Assembly: GCF_029852145.1 (NCBI RefSeq)
Contig: NC_079970.1
Span: 6,200,001 to 6,264,000, forward strand
Length of the DNA stretch: 64,000 nucleotides
Reading direction: 5' to 3'
From: Microplitis mediator
Lineage: Eukaryota; Arthropoda; Insecta; Hymenoptera; Braconidae
Shown: piece after piece, positions 13,101 through 24,981 of the stretch
How positions within the stretch are numbered: position 1 is the first letter of the stretch
Layout of the letters: each line of letters starts with the position of its first letter
Position numbers and translations under genes: made by a program
Notes under the pieces: model-generated
The model's database searches: none
Told to the model about the DNA's origin: nothing
The model's input: only the letters and a program-made list of their open reading frames with translations

Positions 13101-15382
13101 TAACTCGCGCTTTAAAGAATTCAGCCATTGTCAGCTGCGAGCTGTGAGCTGTCTAACTTTAACCAGACCTCAAACTTTACCGTCTTGCATTCATCAATCC
13201 TATCCTATTTTCTTTTTACGCTTAGGTCATGCTTCTAATCATTTAAGTCTTACATACACACACACACACACACATACATATAAAGATATCTTAAAGTCTA
13301 TTGAGCTATCGATTATCTGGGTCTTGGCATCAACATCAATGCAATCAACCAACAACAGGAAATACAATAGCCTTCAAGGACTTGTTTTCTCTCTTACTTT
13401 ATTTTTTTTTTTTTTAACTGTCCAACATTTTATGAATTGAGCTGAAGAATATCAGGTAGGTCATGCACGTTATATCAAGTAGCCAGAGCACGCACTTGAA
13501 TTACGTAATTTTATTTTTATTTTTTTTTCTTTAAAGTCACCAGATGTTTTTTATGACACATTGTACAGCTAAACTACTTCTGGTAGTGCTACTGCTGCTG
13601 CTATTATTATAATTCATTGTATATTTCCTGGATTCTGATGTTTAATACGTCATACGTAGCATATACTTGCGGTCGTCAACGTATGGTAGTTATACTGTGT
13701 TATTATGAAATATAAAATAACACTGGTACATATATGTATATGTATATATGATGTATTCTGGCACACTCGTGGTCAGCTAATATATTTAACACGTGGGCGG
13801 ATGACTGCTGTGTGTGATCGATCAGCCCACGGAGTTTCCAGTTAATTTCCAGATGGACCGGAAATACCACCCACGGCAATTCTACATACCCTGTCAAGTA
13901 GAGTAATCAATTAATATAATCTCAGTTACATATATGTACATATATAATTAATGAAACAACAAATAATTTTATTTAAATACATATTAGGGTTTCATTTTTT
14001 TTAATTCGTGTGACTTTACTCAAAATTTTTTCTCATAATTAAAAGAACGCACGGCGATGCGACACGTAATGTCATATTAAGGTACACACACCCACACACT
14101 AAAATTTGTGAGGTCTTAATGACTGTGTATTATACAAACAAGTCTTTCAAGCATCAACGAAATTAAATAAATAGTACATATATATTGTGGGCGTAATTTA
14201 GGCCGTGGGCAAAAGTTAGGAGCATGACCTTATAAGTATTCAGTAATAGATGTCACCGTAATAAATCAGTAAACAGCGAGACTGCACATTAGGAATAAAT
14301 TTTATGTCCATAGTAAATTTACTTATAAAATTTCGGGAGCATTGGAGATTAAATAGACTCCGTATTGTAAATAATCTCGAGTCACGGAAGTGGAAGTTAA
14401 TATTCTGCTGTGCCAAGGGTTGAACCAAACAACATAAAGCCTTTTTTTTGAAGGCTTAATATTTGAACCATAGACAGAGGGAGACAGTGATGGAACAGGA
14501 ATAGGGACAGAAATGGACTCACACCCATGCTCAAGTATGAAGAGGAAACCGATTATCGTTGGTGAAGTTTCGTCCAGATGTTGTCTTGATGCCCGCTCCT
14601 ATGCATACCGGAAGCCGGTGCCTACAAGCATAGCCAAGTCATCACGAGTAGGGAACTCATCATGTATTCATGTTTGTGTGTGTGAAAATATGTGATGGTT
14701 GTACGTGGATCAACATCTTAACGTCTTGACACTGTTTATGTTGTGTATACTCAAGTGTGATGACTGTAAAACTGCGGATGAGTGTAAGAGCGTGTGTAAA
14801 GTCCATGTGATTACCACGAAAGGAGGCCCCAGGTTGACAGGAAATGGTTCGAGATAAGATAATTACGTCCCTCGCCTCTCTTGCATCCGGAGTCGTATAG
14901 TAGCTTTCTTTGCCACTATCCTACACCACCGCGATATGCCGTTTAGTTTGACTTTTATAAAGCCTTCTTTATATTCCACTTAGACAGGTATATATATGTG
15001 TATACATATGTACATACATGTAAAAGAAAAACATATACGTAGACATATGTATGTACGCAAAATAAAAAAGAAGGATATATAAAAGTAAACGATAAAAATG
15101 ATGCAGAGCTTTGCTTCCTTTGATATGTATCTATATCGAGAGAGGCTTTTACCATGTGTACATCCGCTCTCAATTTACAATTGTTTCTTCATTATTTTTT
15201 ATTATTATTATTAAAAATAATATTTACCACAATTGTTGTCTTGGAGTAATCTGTTATTATTTTTTTTTCTTTCCATGACCATAATAATATTTATAAACAC
15301 GAGATTGTAGTTTATTATTTAATTAATTAATTAGTTTACTTGGTAATAGAAAAGAGAGGATGTAGTCATTATTTATGATCTT
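10180..15382. other. 5' side of Mkp3 and intergenic DNA with GC-richer islands
   Basis: No convincing coding exon was found. Islands at 11540-11900 and 12360-12580 are GC-richer and open in several frames, probably because stop codons are scarce there. They could be promoter, CpG-like sequence or untranslated exons of Mkp3. Short simple repeats occur: (TTA)n near 11237, (CTT)n near 12790 and (CA)n near 13256. The rest looks unique and non-coding. Confidence 0.4.
11540..11900. promoter_or_regulatory. GC-rich island, possible Mkp3 promoter region
   Basis: The base composition is strikingly less AT-rich than its surroundings and there is an inverted CTCAGC/GCTGAG cluster near 11650-11680. It lies about 1.4-1.7 kb upstream of the Mkp3 ATG. 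Promoter function is an inference from position and composition only. Confidence 0.3.
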
Positions 15383-16230
15383 GAAGTTAGCAGGCAATTA
15401 CAATGTAGCAATTATCGGATTTTTTTTTTAAATCAATAGAAAATTAAGAAAGCTACACGGAGACATTTATTCTTGTTTGAAATGATATGGTGTCATAAAC
15501 TGTAAAAAAAAAGGGGTAGGTGTTAAAATTTTCGGTGTTAAATTTCAACACCGAAAGCGGTGTTAAAATAATGCCGGTGCCGGTGTAAATATTCTTTACC
15601 GGTGTTAAAAAAATTTTCCGGTGTTAAAATATTTTTTCACTGTTGAAAATATTTAACTTTGTGAATATTTTTACTCATTCGATCACTGGAGTTAAACAGT
15701 ATTTTTATTAATTAATTAAATTATTGGTGATTGAAATGGTGGGCGTAAAATATTATTTTTGTAAATTATTTACTCTATTCATTTATAATTTTGAATTTGT
15801 CTGTTGTCTGCTACATTCACACTCATTTTTTTTTATATGTAATACATTTTTTTTTCTACTTTCTATACGTGAAATATTTTTCACACCGATTCTACACCGC
15901 CAAATTTCATCACTTTCACTGGTGTCATTTCAGTTTAACACTACGCGGTGTTAAACTGAGTCCATTTTTAACACCGCTCTTTTTACAGTAGTAAAGCTGG
16001 ACCATGATGGCCACCTGACGGAAATCGAAATAAACACATGGAAAAATTACTATAGCCATAGTTTATTCAAATTTTTCCCGGTGGTCAACATGGTCTTGCT
16101 TCACTATATGACACCTAGCATTTCAAAAAAAAATTTCTCCGTCTATAGGTGCAATTTTTCAAATAATTTTTTTTTTCACAATTTATCTTTTTTAAAAAAA
16201 TTCAAAAATTATTAGACGTCTGCTAATATA
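15383..16230. mobile_element. Three-level nest: MITE A containing element I containing an ACCGGTGTTAAAAT element
   Basis: MITE A halves lie at 15383-15454 and about 16140-16230. Element I (CACGGAGA ends) spans about 15456-16137, and its insertion at TA restores the MITE A sequence GCTATAGGTGCAA when removed. Inside it, about 15497-15990, is an ACCGGTGTTAAAAT-word element with AACTGTAAAAA ends. No coding capacity. Confidence 0.75.
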
Positions 16231-18560
16231 AATTTCATTTTTTATAAACACGAGATCACCCGCTCGGCATGAGTGTCAAGAAGACATCTTATTGGTATCA
16301 TAAAGTTATCTAAAAAATTATGTTATCTCTCTGATATCAAAAATATACCTTTCTGACATTCATGCCGAGCGCGCATAATTTATTATTCAATTAATTAATT
16401 AGTTTTAATTATTAATACAAAAGAGAATGTAGAAGTCACTATTTTACTGTTGATTATATTACTAACTATTATTATTATTATCAAAGGGGTTTGATAATTA
16501 ATTAAATGTTTCAGGCGAGCACGTAGTAGGAACAAAATTAAATGAAAATTGAATGAAATAATGAAAGTAAAAATAATATCTCTGTACGTGTGGTAGAATA
16601 TGATAATGATAATGATAATAATAATGCTAAATGTTGATAATAATGAGGATGATGGAAACTGGTGTACAGTAGCATTACCCGGAACGACTTTTCCGTAGAA
16701 AGTATCCCAGAATAGCTGAGAGTAACAGCTTTCACGTTTAAAACATGCAATGTCTCATTTTAAGACATGACATGTGAATTCTATTGGACAATAATAAATT
16801 TATACAGATGCTAGCAGACCGTCTAACTAATCAACCAACACAAATCCAATGTGAATTAATACGCTCTTCCCTCTTGATTGCAGTAATTGATTATTTAATA
16901 TCCTAAAATTAGAATTATATATAGTATACATTGAGTTCTCCTATAATACTGATATACTGGGAATAGAACGAGTTATTTTATATTAATAGTCATACATATA
17001 TATGAACATATCAACAGAAAATATGAATTTTAATAGGATATATAATAAAAATAGAATATTTATTTAATACTAAAATATCCTTGCGTGGAATAAAATCATT
17101 TAACTTTTTTATTTATAAATTCCAGGTCGCGGGTTTGTTTTATAATATATACATATATTTAAGCATAAAGTTAAAACGGCTGTATGATGTTAACGTCTAC
17201 AAAAAAATATTAAATTAAAAAAAAAAATTAAAGCTAAATCCCAATATAGATGAACGAGAGACGCCTCTGACCTTTCTTGCTACACAACACAACACTGGCA
17301 AAATAGACCAGCGATATCAGAGCCCTAACATATATAACATAACATTGATCGTTCGAATCGCCGTGTGATATGTATATGTATATATGTATACATAAAAAGT
17401 AAGATAAAGATGGTGAGAGAGTGAGATATTAAAGGGAGAGACAGAGATGAAAGCACTAAAGTCATTATAAAGACAAAACAAAATATATAAAACGTTAAGC
17501 TGAAAATAGTTAATAATACTCTTTGAAGTTAATAATACTTGAGCTGTATACATTTTTTTTTCTTTTATTTATTTTCCCTCCCTCATTTTAAAGGATTAAT
17601 TATATGTATACAATGTATGTATGTATGTACATAAGATTGTGGCATGGAGTGAACATTAAAGCTCGATTTAATAATGAATATATATGCTGGTAGACTAAGT
17701 ACTTAGTATGTACACACGTTTCCTTCGTCAGAGTTTATGTAATGGTGCAACTTGTACCTGTGTAAGAGAACACGGCGTGGGCAGAATGGACGTTAAAGGG
17801 GGAATGGAGCACCGAGCAGACGAGATCCATACATGCCATCACCAGCACCAGAGTATATACATATCCAGAGTGTAGTAAAGAGGAGATTAAAAAATGTACC
17901 GGAGAATCAGAGGAGGATGAGAGCTACGAGAATCTGAATATGGCTGTCCGGTTGGTTTACTCAATGAGTAAAATCTCTCTCAAAAGTTGTGCGCCCACAT
18001 TCTATACTCCAGGTTTAGTTATTGTAACTATATACATTTATATTAGTCAACCGTAAATCCAGTCGGCTTTTAATATCATTTTTTTTATTAAGTTTTTGAT
18101 TTACTCTTATACTCTCATATATTTTTATTTTTTTTATTTACTAGATGTACGAGTTACGATAAATGAGAAAAAGAGAGAGGGAATTTAAGAGTAAAATAAT
18201 TATTTAAACACACGTGTATTGAATTGCTTGGTCTGATGATTTGCAACTCGTTCACGCGAGTATCTGTGAACGATGATGTATTACGTAAAATGTTAAATAG
18301 AAAAGTGAGATCCGCGGGAATATAATATTTATTTTTATTTTATATATGTATTGTATACGTTTGTACAATTGAATATCCACTTCATACGTTATTTCAAGTA
18401 ATTGAATGAGCTCACATGATATAACTTGAGAGGGAAAGAAGATAATATTTATCAAATAGTATATTGTGATTTGCTGGCGGAATTTAGGTCTGCAAGGGAG
18501 TAGAATATGACTAGAGTAATCGATTGGGTTATTTTCGGATAGATGTCACCAATAGCTCCA
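16231..18560. other. AT-rich intergenic DNA
   Basis: No gene or clear element was recognised. A short inverted pair around CCGCTCGGCATGAGTGTCA (16260) and the complementary GACATTCATGCCGAGCG (16355) marks a small TIR element of about 120 bp. A stretch at 17740-17960 is less AT-rich but has no convincing reading frame. Confidence 0.35.
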
Positions 18561-18574
18561 CGTTTCTCATGTGC

Positions 18575-19275
18575 ATGGAAAAATTATTCTTGTTTGAAAT
18601 GCTATGGTGTAGTAAAGCCAGACCATGTTGGCCACCTGACGGAAATTCTAATAAACTCATGGAAAAATTATTATGACCATAGTAAAATTTCCAATGGTTA
18701 CAGTAAGTGTGATATAATGGTGTCACGCTTAAATAACCGAATGACAAAATAACCGTATGACAAAATAACCGACGACAAAACACACAAAAACCATGATAAA
18801 AGGGCGGTTATTTTGTCATTCGGTTATTTTGTCGTCGGTTATTTTTTCGCGATTATTTTGTCGCGGTTATTTTGTCTTTGGTTGAACTGTTACGCAACCG
18901 ATATAATCGCTGTCAATTTTACTTTGGCCATGGTAATTTTTCGATGTTTATTTAAATTTCTGCAGGTGGCTACCATGATTTGGCTTCACTATGACACTAT
19001 GCACGGAGAAATAATTCTCGTTTAAAATTCCTATGGTGTCGTAGTGAAGCCGGACCATGTTGGTCACCTGACAGAAATTGAAATAAACACATGGAAAAAT
19101 TATTATGACTATAGTAAAATTTCCAATGGTTACAATAATTTGTGATATAATCGCTGTCAATTTTACTATGGCCATAGCAGTAATTTTTACATGTGTTAAT
19201 TTAAATTTCTGTAGGTGGCTAACATGGCCCGGTTTTACTATGACACCTTAGAACTTCAAACGAGAATAATTACTC
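18575..19275. mobile_element. Two tandem copies of element I (CACGGAGAAATAATTCTCG ends)
   Basis: Repeated blocks read CTATGGTGT then AGTAAAGCC(A/G)GACCATGTTGG and GATATAATCGCTGTCAATTTT. The first copy is split by a 181-bp insertion at 18719-18899, and the second is uninterrupted. Confidence 0.7.
18719..18899. mobile_element. 181-bp AAATAACCG-word element with 8-bp target duplication
   Basis: It is flanked by the direct repeat GATATAAT (18711-18718 and 18900-18907). The uninterrupted paralogue at about 19143 has a single GATATAAT. The ends read GGT...ACC. The interior repeats GGTTATTTTGTC in both orientations. Confidence 0.85.
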
Positions 19276-21324
19276 CGTATGCTCGTCTTTATAAAACGTA
19301 CACAGATGACCAAACAGAGTGCACTTTAAAAATTATAAATCTAAATTTTTTTCGACACTTTTTTCTGAAAATAAGTAAATTGTATTGACTTTTCATTAAG
19401 ACAAGTTCGAGTCAACAGCCGAGAGACAAATCAAGTTCGAGGAACAGAAATTGCAAAAGGATTTTACTACAAGTAATCTAGACTTTGTACAAAAATAACT
19501 AAAAAAAATTTATAAATTATTCTATCACATTTACTACATACTATTTGCGGTATCTTGCAAATGAAATACTCCGCGATTAAAATATTATGAATTATAGAAG
19601 TGGAAGCTATTCTTGCCTTCTACCATGCCGGGAATTACACGAAGTAATCATGAAAAAATTGATTTATTTTTGAATGAATTCAATGTTATAATAGAAAGGA
19701 ACCGATAAAAAATGATGGTGGTTTAGTCCGGGAATCGAACCCATGTCTTTTCGCGTTGATTTATTACTATTTATTTATGTAATTATTTTAATGTCAATAA
19801 GTGGTTTGACCAATCTCGACTAATTGAATATTTTTATTCAAATAAAAAAGCGAGGGAGTAATATGAGGGGGTGAAAAATTATGCGCGACAGCGCCCACGC
19901 TACTACACACGAAACCTCGTCCTGACATAAACTTTAGCTCGTATCCCACGTAAATTTTTTATTTTTCATTCATTTCTCTTCTGTATCCAAGTTATCATTT
20001 TATATTTTTTTTTATTTTTCCATCCTTTCCAGCTCCCTCGGAATTTTTTTCCATGCGTAGGCGGTCGTTTAATGCAATTGCAAAAGTAAATTCCCATCCC
20101 AAATTATCGTCTTTTTTACGGATCAAATAATTCGATAAAAAATTACTGTCTATTTATAAATTTTATTGTGTGACTTGCAGACTTTATTAGTATAAAAATA
20201 AACTCAATATTTATTTATTTATTTTTATACTCATATTCAATTATTTTTTTTTTTTATTACGCATGTTATATATTTATTAATATAATGAATGAGAGCTCAG
20301 TCAGACAATAACAGGAAAATTTATCACTGTTTGCGGTAGATAAAAATTATGTACTTATGAATGTATGAGTGATAAAATCATTGAGTTTATTGATTAACAT
20401 CGCTCTTATCATTATCATAATAAGTTATTATCATCATAGCCTCGTCATATCATATCAATTATTAATTCAGCGACCTTGGGGAGTTAAAAATTTTTTTTAT
20501 GAATGAAACTCGTCAGAGTACACGTGTATTTACATTATTAATTACATTTTGTTTCCGGGCTGATAAATTAACTTGCAGGCTCATTAGTATTAATATTTAT
20601 TCCGAGAGTAATTAAAACTCGAGTTAATTAGAATAATTACATATTTAGTATATACCCCTCATAAATTATTGATTAAATTATAATTATATTTAAATAAAAT
20701 ATATGTTATATATTTGAAAAAAAAATTAACGGCTATCGGTAAAATAATTTCGGGTTATCAATTAGTAGTAAAATAAATAATGTTACCGAGCAATGGTACG
20801 GGTAAAATAAATAATTTTGTACAGTACAGAGGGCGGTAATTACGCAAAAATATGTACGAGATTGTTTACAATGTGATGAAAAATAATTGAACGGCGTCAG
20901 GTTTTTTTGAAAAGTATAAAAAATTTATATAATGTATTAATGAAAAAATATTTTATTGATTTGACAGTTAATTTGTGGGATAGTAATTATACGTATGTAA
21001 TTTAATTGTAATAATTAAAAACTTAAACCTTGAAAATATTTTTTTTTATAAACATACATTGAGGATAAGGTTATAATCCGAGGAAATATATATCCTGATA
21101 ACACGTAATTTATTTATTGATTTCACATTAAGGGATGATATTAATAAAACGCTAAACTGCAATTATGGACTCTGATGAAACAAATAATTCTAAAGTAAGA
21201 TTATTGTATTTATTTATTTTTATTTTATTATTTAATGCTTTTTGTCATGCAACCAATCAATAGTTTATTAACTGACTAATATTTTGTTTAATTTTTATGA
21301 ACATTAAATTACCAGACAATTATG
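19276..21324. other. AT-rich intergenic DNA with a tRNA-like fragment
   Basis: No gene was recognised. Near 19730-19760 the minus strand reads GGTTCGATTCCCGGACT, a tRNA T-arm/B-box match, without a foldable tRNA around it. Confidence 0.35.
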
Positions 21325-22745
21325 ACACTGAAGTTAGAAGACAATTAACAATTTTCGGATTTTTTATTTTTCGACAAATCAATGACAAAAAAAATAAACT
21401 AAAAATATGCATGTGTAGAAAATTAAAAAAGCTATAGGTGCAATTTTTTTTTTATCATTTATCGTTTTTAAAAAAATCCAAAAATTATTAGAAGTCTGCT
21501 GACTTCAGTATCATAGAGGTTCCATGACAACTGATCCCCGACAAGTGATCACACGATAATGAATCCCACAGACAACTGATCCCACTGACAAATTCATAAA
21601 AGAATTAATTATTAATTAATTACTATGACATGAGTAATTAAAACTCACTGATGTAAATATAAAAAGTTAAATTATGTAAAGTAGTTGTTGATAAAAATCA
21701 ATTGACAATCAATTGTTGATGGGATCAATTTGTAGGGATCACTTGTCGTGGTATAAAATTGTTGGGATCAGTTGACAGCACACCTATCATAGACAATTAA
21801 CAATTTTTGAATTTTTTTTCTACGATTTAATTAAAAAAAAAAATAAAATAAAAATATGCACATATAGACAATTAAAAAAACTATAGGTGCAACTTTTTTT
21901 TTTTTTAATTTGTCGTTTTTGAAAGTAATACAAAAATTATTAGACGTCGGTTAACTTCAGTAGTATTCACATTTTTATGATCCTAAAGTTAGCAGACAAT
22001 TTAAAAATTTTTGAATTTCTTTTTTCACCAAATCAATTACAAAAAAACAAAAAACTAAAAATATGCACATGTAGAAAATTTAAAAAACTACAGGTGTAAT
22101 TTTTTCAAATATTTTTTTTTTTATAATTTATTGTTTAAAAAAAAATCTAAAAATTATTAGACCTCGGCTAATTTCAGTATCACATTTTTATGATCCTGAA
22201 GTTAGCAGACAATTTGACAGTTTTTGAATTTTTTTTCCAACGATTTAATTTAAAAAAAAAAACAAAATAAAAATATGCACATGTAGACAATTAAAAAAAC
22301 TATAGGTGCAATTTTTTGAAATATTTTTTTTTTAATTTGTCGTTTTTTAAAAAAATCCAAAAATTATTAAACGTCGGCTAATTTCAGTATCATTTTTATA
22401 TTAATTTGAGTCTTAATGTAGTTGACAATTACTAATTTTTTAACTTCTAGAATAAAAAAAAAAAATGCGTACTTAGATAATTGAAGAATCAGCACGCGCA
22501 TTTTTTTTAAATTTATAAATTGTCTCTTGTCTGCTATATTTCCACTCATTATTTTTAAAATCTTAAAGTTACCAAAAAATTAACAATTTTCGATTTTTTT
22601 TATCAACAGTTCTATTTAAAAAAAAAAAAAAACTAAAAAAATGCACATGCAGAAAATAAAAAAAACTATAAGTGCAATTTTTTAAATTTATCATTTTTAA
22701 ATAAAATCCAAAAATTATTAAACATCAGCAAATTTCAGTATCATT
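21325..22745 (+). repeat. Tandem array of about five MITE A copies
   Basis: Copies at about 21325-21513, 21788-21965, 21975-22180, 22185-22390 and 22550-22745 follow each other in one orientation. Each has a GAAGTTAGCAGACAATT start, a TATGCACATGTAGA core and an ATTAGACGTCGGCTAA end. A different element (21518-21784) is inserted between the first two. The array stops about 15 bp before an exon of the ARL14EP-like gene. Confidence 0.75.
21518..21784. mobile_element. TIR element with GACAACTGATCCC words and 8-9-bp target duplication
   Basis: The ends are GGT...ACC with inverted CAACTGATCCC blocks. It is flanked by the direct repeat TATCATAGA (21509-21517 and 21785-21793). Removing it rejoins two MITE A copies. 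Confidence 0.8.
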
Positions 22746-22761
22746 AATTTTTTTTTTTTAG

Positions 22762-23193
22762 AAACCCAACACCCGTTACTCCCGTAAGCAGATCGTCACT
22801 GACAATGTAGCCAGGAAATTTCTCCAGAACTTCGATCCCCAGAGTAGCGAAAGAGAAAAACGTAAACTCCACCGTCGTCTTTACCCGGGTAGTAAAAAAC
22901 ACATTTTGTATGACGAGTGCGGTATATTTATACAAACTGGAACAAATATCTGTGACTGTCTCCAGCCAGATTGTTCAGGATGTCATTTCCCATGCTTGAA
23001 ATGCGGCTCCACCAAGTGCGCTCACGAGTGCAGGTAATTTATTTCAAATGTATAGATCAACTTTCACAAACAAACACATTATTCAAATTTAAAATTTATT
23101 TTCAATAGGATCCATCGCAGATGGACGTATGATTCAATTGAAAATGAAGGAAGTGACATAGTTTTAAAAAATCCAGTAATTAAAGACTCTTAG
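22762..23193 (+). CDS. ARL14EP: ARL14 effector protein-like (ARF7EP_C domain), last two exons
   Basis: Two exons, 22762-23033 and 23109-23193, are separated by a 75-bp GT-AG intron and give 118 codons plus TAG. The exon 22762 frame opens KPNTRYSRKQIV, has a basic middle (EREKRKLHRRLYPG), and ends in a cysteine-rich module: CDC, C..C, C..C, C and C within residues CDCLQPDCSGCHFPCLKCG and the following STKCAHEC. After the intron it continues RIHRRWTYDSIENEG. This matches the C-terminal domain of ARL14EP/ARL14EPL proteins; vertebrate ARL14EP links ARL14 GTPase to myosin 1E, and the insect role is unknown to me. The 5' exon with the initiator ATG was not found, so the gene is 5'-incomplete here. 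The acceptor at 22760-22761 follows a T-run just past a MITE. The exons lack an ATG, so simple ORF scans miss them. Confidence 0.82.
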
Positions 23194-24926
23194 CTCTAAA
23201 ACCTTAATATTTTAAACTGACCTCTCTCAAAATAATGCATAGAAATTTTTTAAAAATAATATTTATTATTAACAATACATGAAATATACATTCATTTTTT
23301 ATTTAAAATTTCAAAAAATGTTTTATTAATCGTCCAAGATTATTTTAAATTTAAAGTCTTGATATAAATAAATTTAAGTTATTAATTATTAAACTAAAAA
23401 GGATTTAATGCCTTAATTAAATTATTAATTATTATAAGTTACGCTTTTAAATTAATGCTGATAAGCTTTTACAATTATATATGTATATAGATGATAAGTA
23501 TAGATAGATATATCATACATATATTATTGTAAAAGCACAGTGGCAATTTATGAGCACCTACACAAGTAAAAGCTTGCATCCGTCCCATCAACTACCACCC
23601 TCTCGTCGGCTATTGATTTTTCATGTCTTCGTAGAGCATTACGACTGGTCGCCGTAGGAACCCAGTGCGCACATATCTGCACACAACGAGAAACGCGCTC
23701 GAACCCGGTGTTGTTCCTAGTGGGTGTGCTTCAGAGAGTCCTCGCGACGCGAAATAATAAAACCCACTAGCGTGTAAAAATTTTAAAAAAGTTAAAGAAA
23801 AATTTTTAATTTAAATCAAAATATTGCGTAAATAAAAATAAATAAAAATAATTGCGGAGAAAAAAAAGTCATTCGTGTAAACCAAAGTGCCGACTGAATT
23901 GAGCAACGAACAACAACAATAATAAATAAAAAAAAAAAAAAAGTTAATACGGATGTGATTAACTTTTATAAATAAATATATACAGGGTAGAAGTGCGTCG
24001 ACCCAGTGAGGACAGGAGTGGCTGCACTCTTGACTTTTCTCTGTCCTTATTCGCTGGTGCTTCCTACGTATTCTCTTAACCTGCAGGAGCAGCCCCCACG
24101 CGCCATAAAGTTACTGGGGGATCCAACCCCCGTAAACTCACTGGAGTATCTAATAGAGTCTGATACCCTTATCAGTTGATACAGATACAGCACATAGGGT
24201 TTAGTCCTACATCATTACACCCTTGATGTAACGTGGGTGTTTTACTTCCGTCATCTGTAGACTTAAAGCTCTCGAGACAAAACCAGAGACGCGTTTTCAG
24301 TAAACTTGATATTCAAAACACCCGCGCTAATTGATTGAGTTATTTTTAAAAAATATTGTAATGTGATAAAAGTGGTACAGTCTGTCGCGTTTTAATTTAA
24401 GTACTAGTGCTGTCAGGTAATCTCAGTTACAGCCTTGACACTGGTGTAATCCAGACACCAGAGTGAGTCTCATTGAAAGACGATATCAAAATAAACGCGT
24501 ATTGTTCGGAATTACGAGGGTTGCTTCTGATTACCAGCAATAATAAATAAATAAATATATAAACCCTGACAAGGAAGAAATTAGTGGCTATTTCGGAAAA
24601 CAAGACGTGTTCGGAGTCAGCCAAAATTCTATTGTTATTTTTGAGGGGATAATTATTGAGTTGTACACATTTTTTGTGTGCGTCATCGACTCTGTCGTCA
24701 CCAGTTCTGTAAGCAACAACAATTACGACCACGACAAGAAAGACCAGGCAGATAAGGGGAAAAATTATTATAGGTTGATATCTTGATTAACTGGCGGAGG
24801 AGAGAAGATTATTGGGTAAAAATATAAAAATAAAACGTCATCAGTGGCGGTAAGATTGCGAGGTGGATTATCGCATGCTCTTGTAGCCTCGTGCGTGAGC
24901 ACGGGTAAGTGAATAAATAACCAACG
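23194..24926. other. Intergenic region between the ARL14EP-like and DIRAS-like genes
   Basis: The first part is AT-rich 3' flank. From about 23570 it becomes less AT-rich, with unique sequence up to the DIRAS promoter; this could contain distal regulatory DNA or an upstream untranslated exon. No coding sequence was recognised. Confidence 0.4.
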
Positions 24927-24962
24927 TATATAAGGGACCCCGTGACCGGGGGTATAATCAGT
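24927..24962 (+). promoter_or_regulatory. TATA box plus initiator of the DIRAS-like gene
   Basis: TATATAAG lies at 24927-24934 and the arthropod initiator TCAGT at 24958-24962, with its A at 24960, 33 nt from the TATA start. This is the usual TATA-to-start spacing. The ATG at 24982 would then leave a leader of only about 22 nt. Motifs and spacing are seen directly; promoter function is inferred. Confidence 0.6.
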
Positions 24963-24981
24963 CGCGACGGCAGATGTCAGG

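Noticed and set aside
14513..14695. Plus-strand ORF MDSHPCSSMKRK as a first exon of the ARL14EP-like gene
   Set aside because: It has no splice or homology support and lies 8 kb upstream across repeat arrays; choosing it would be guesswork.
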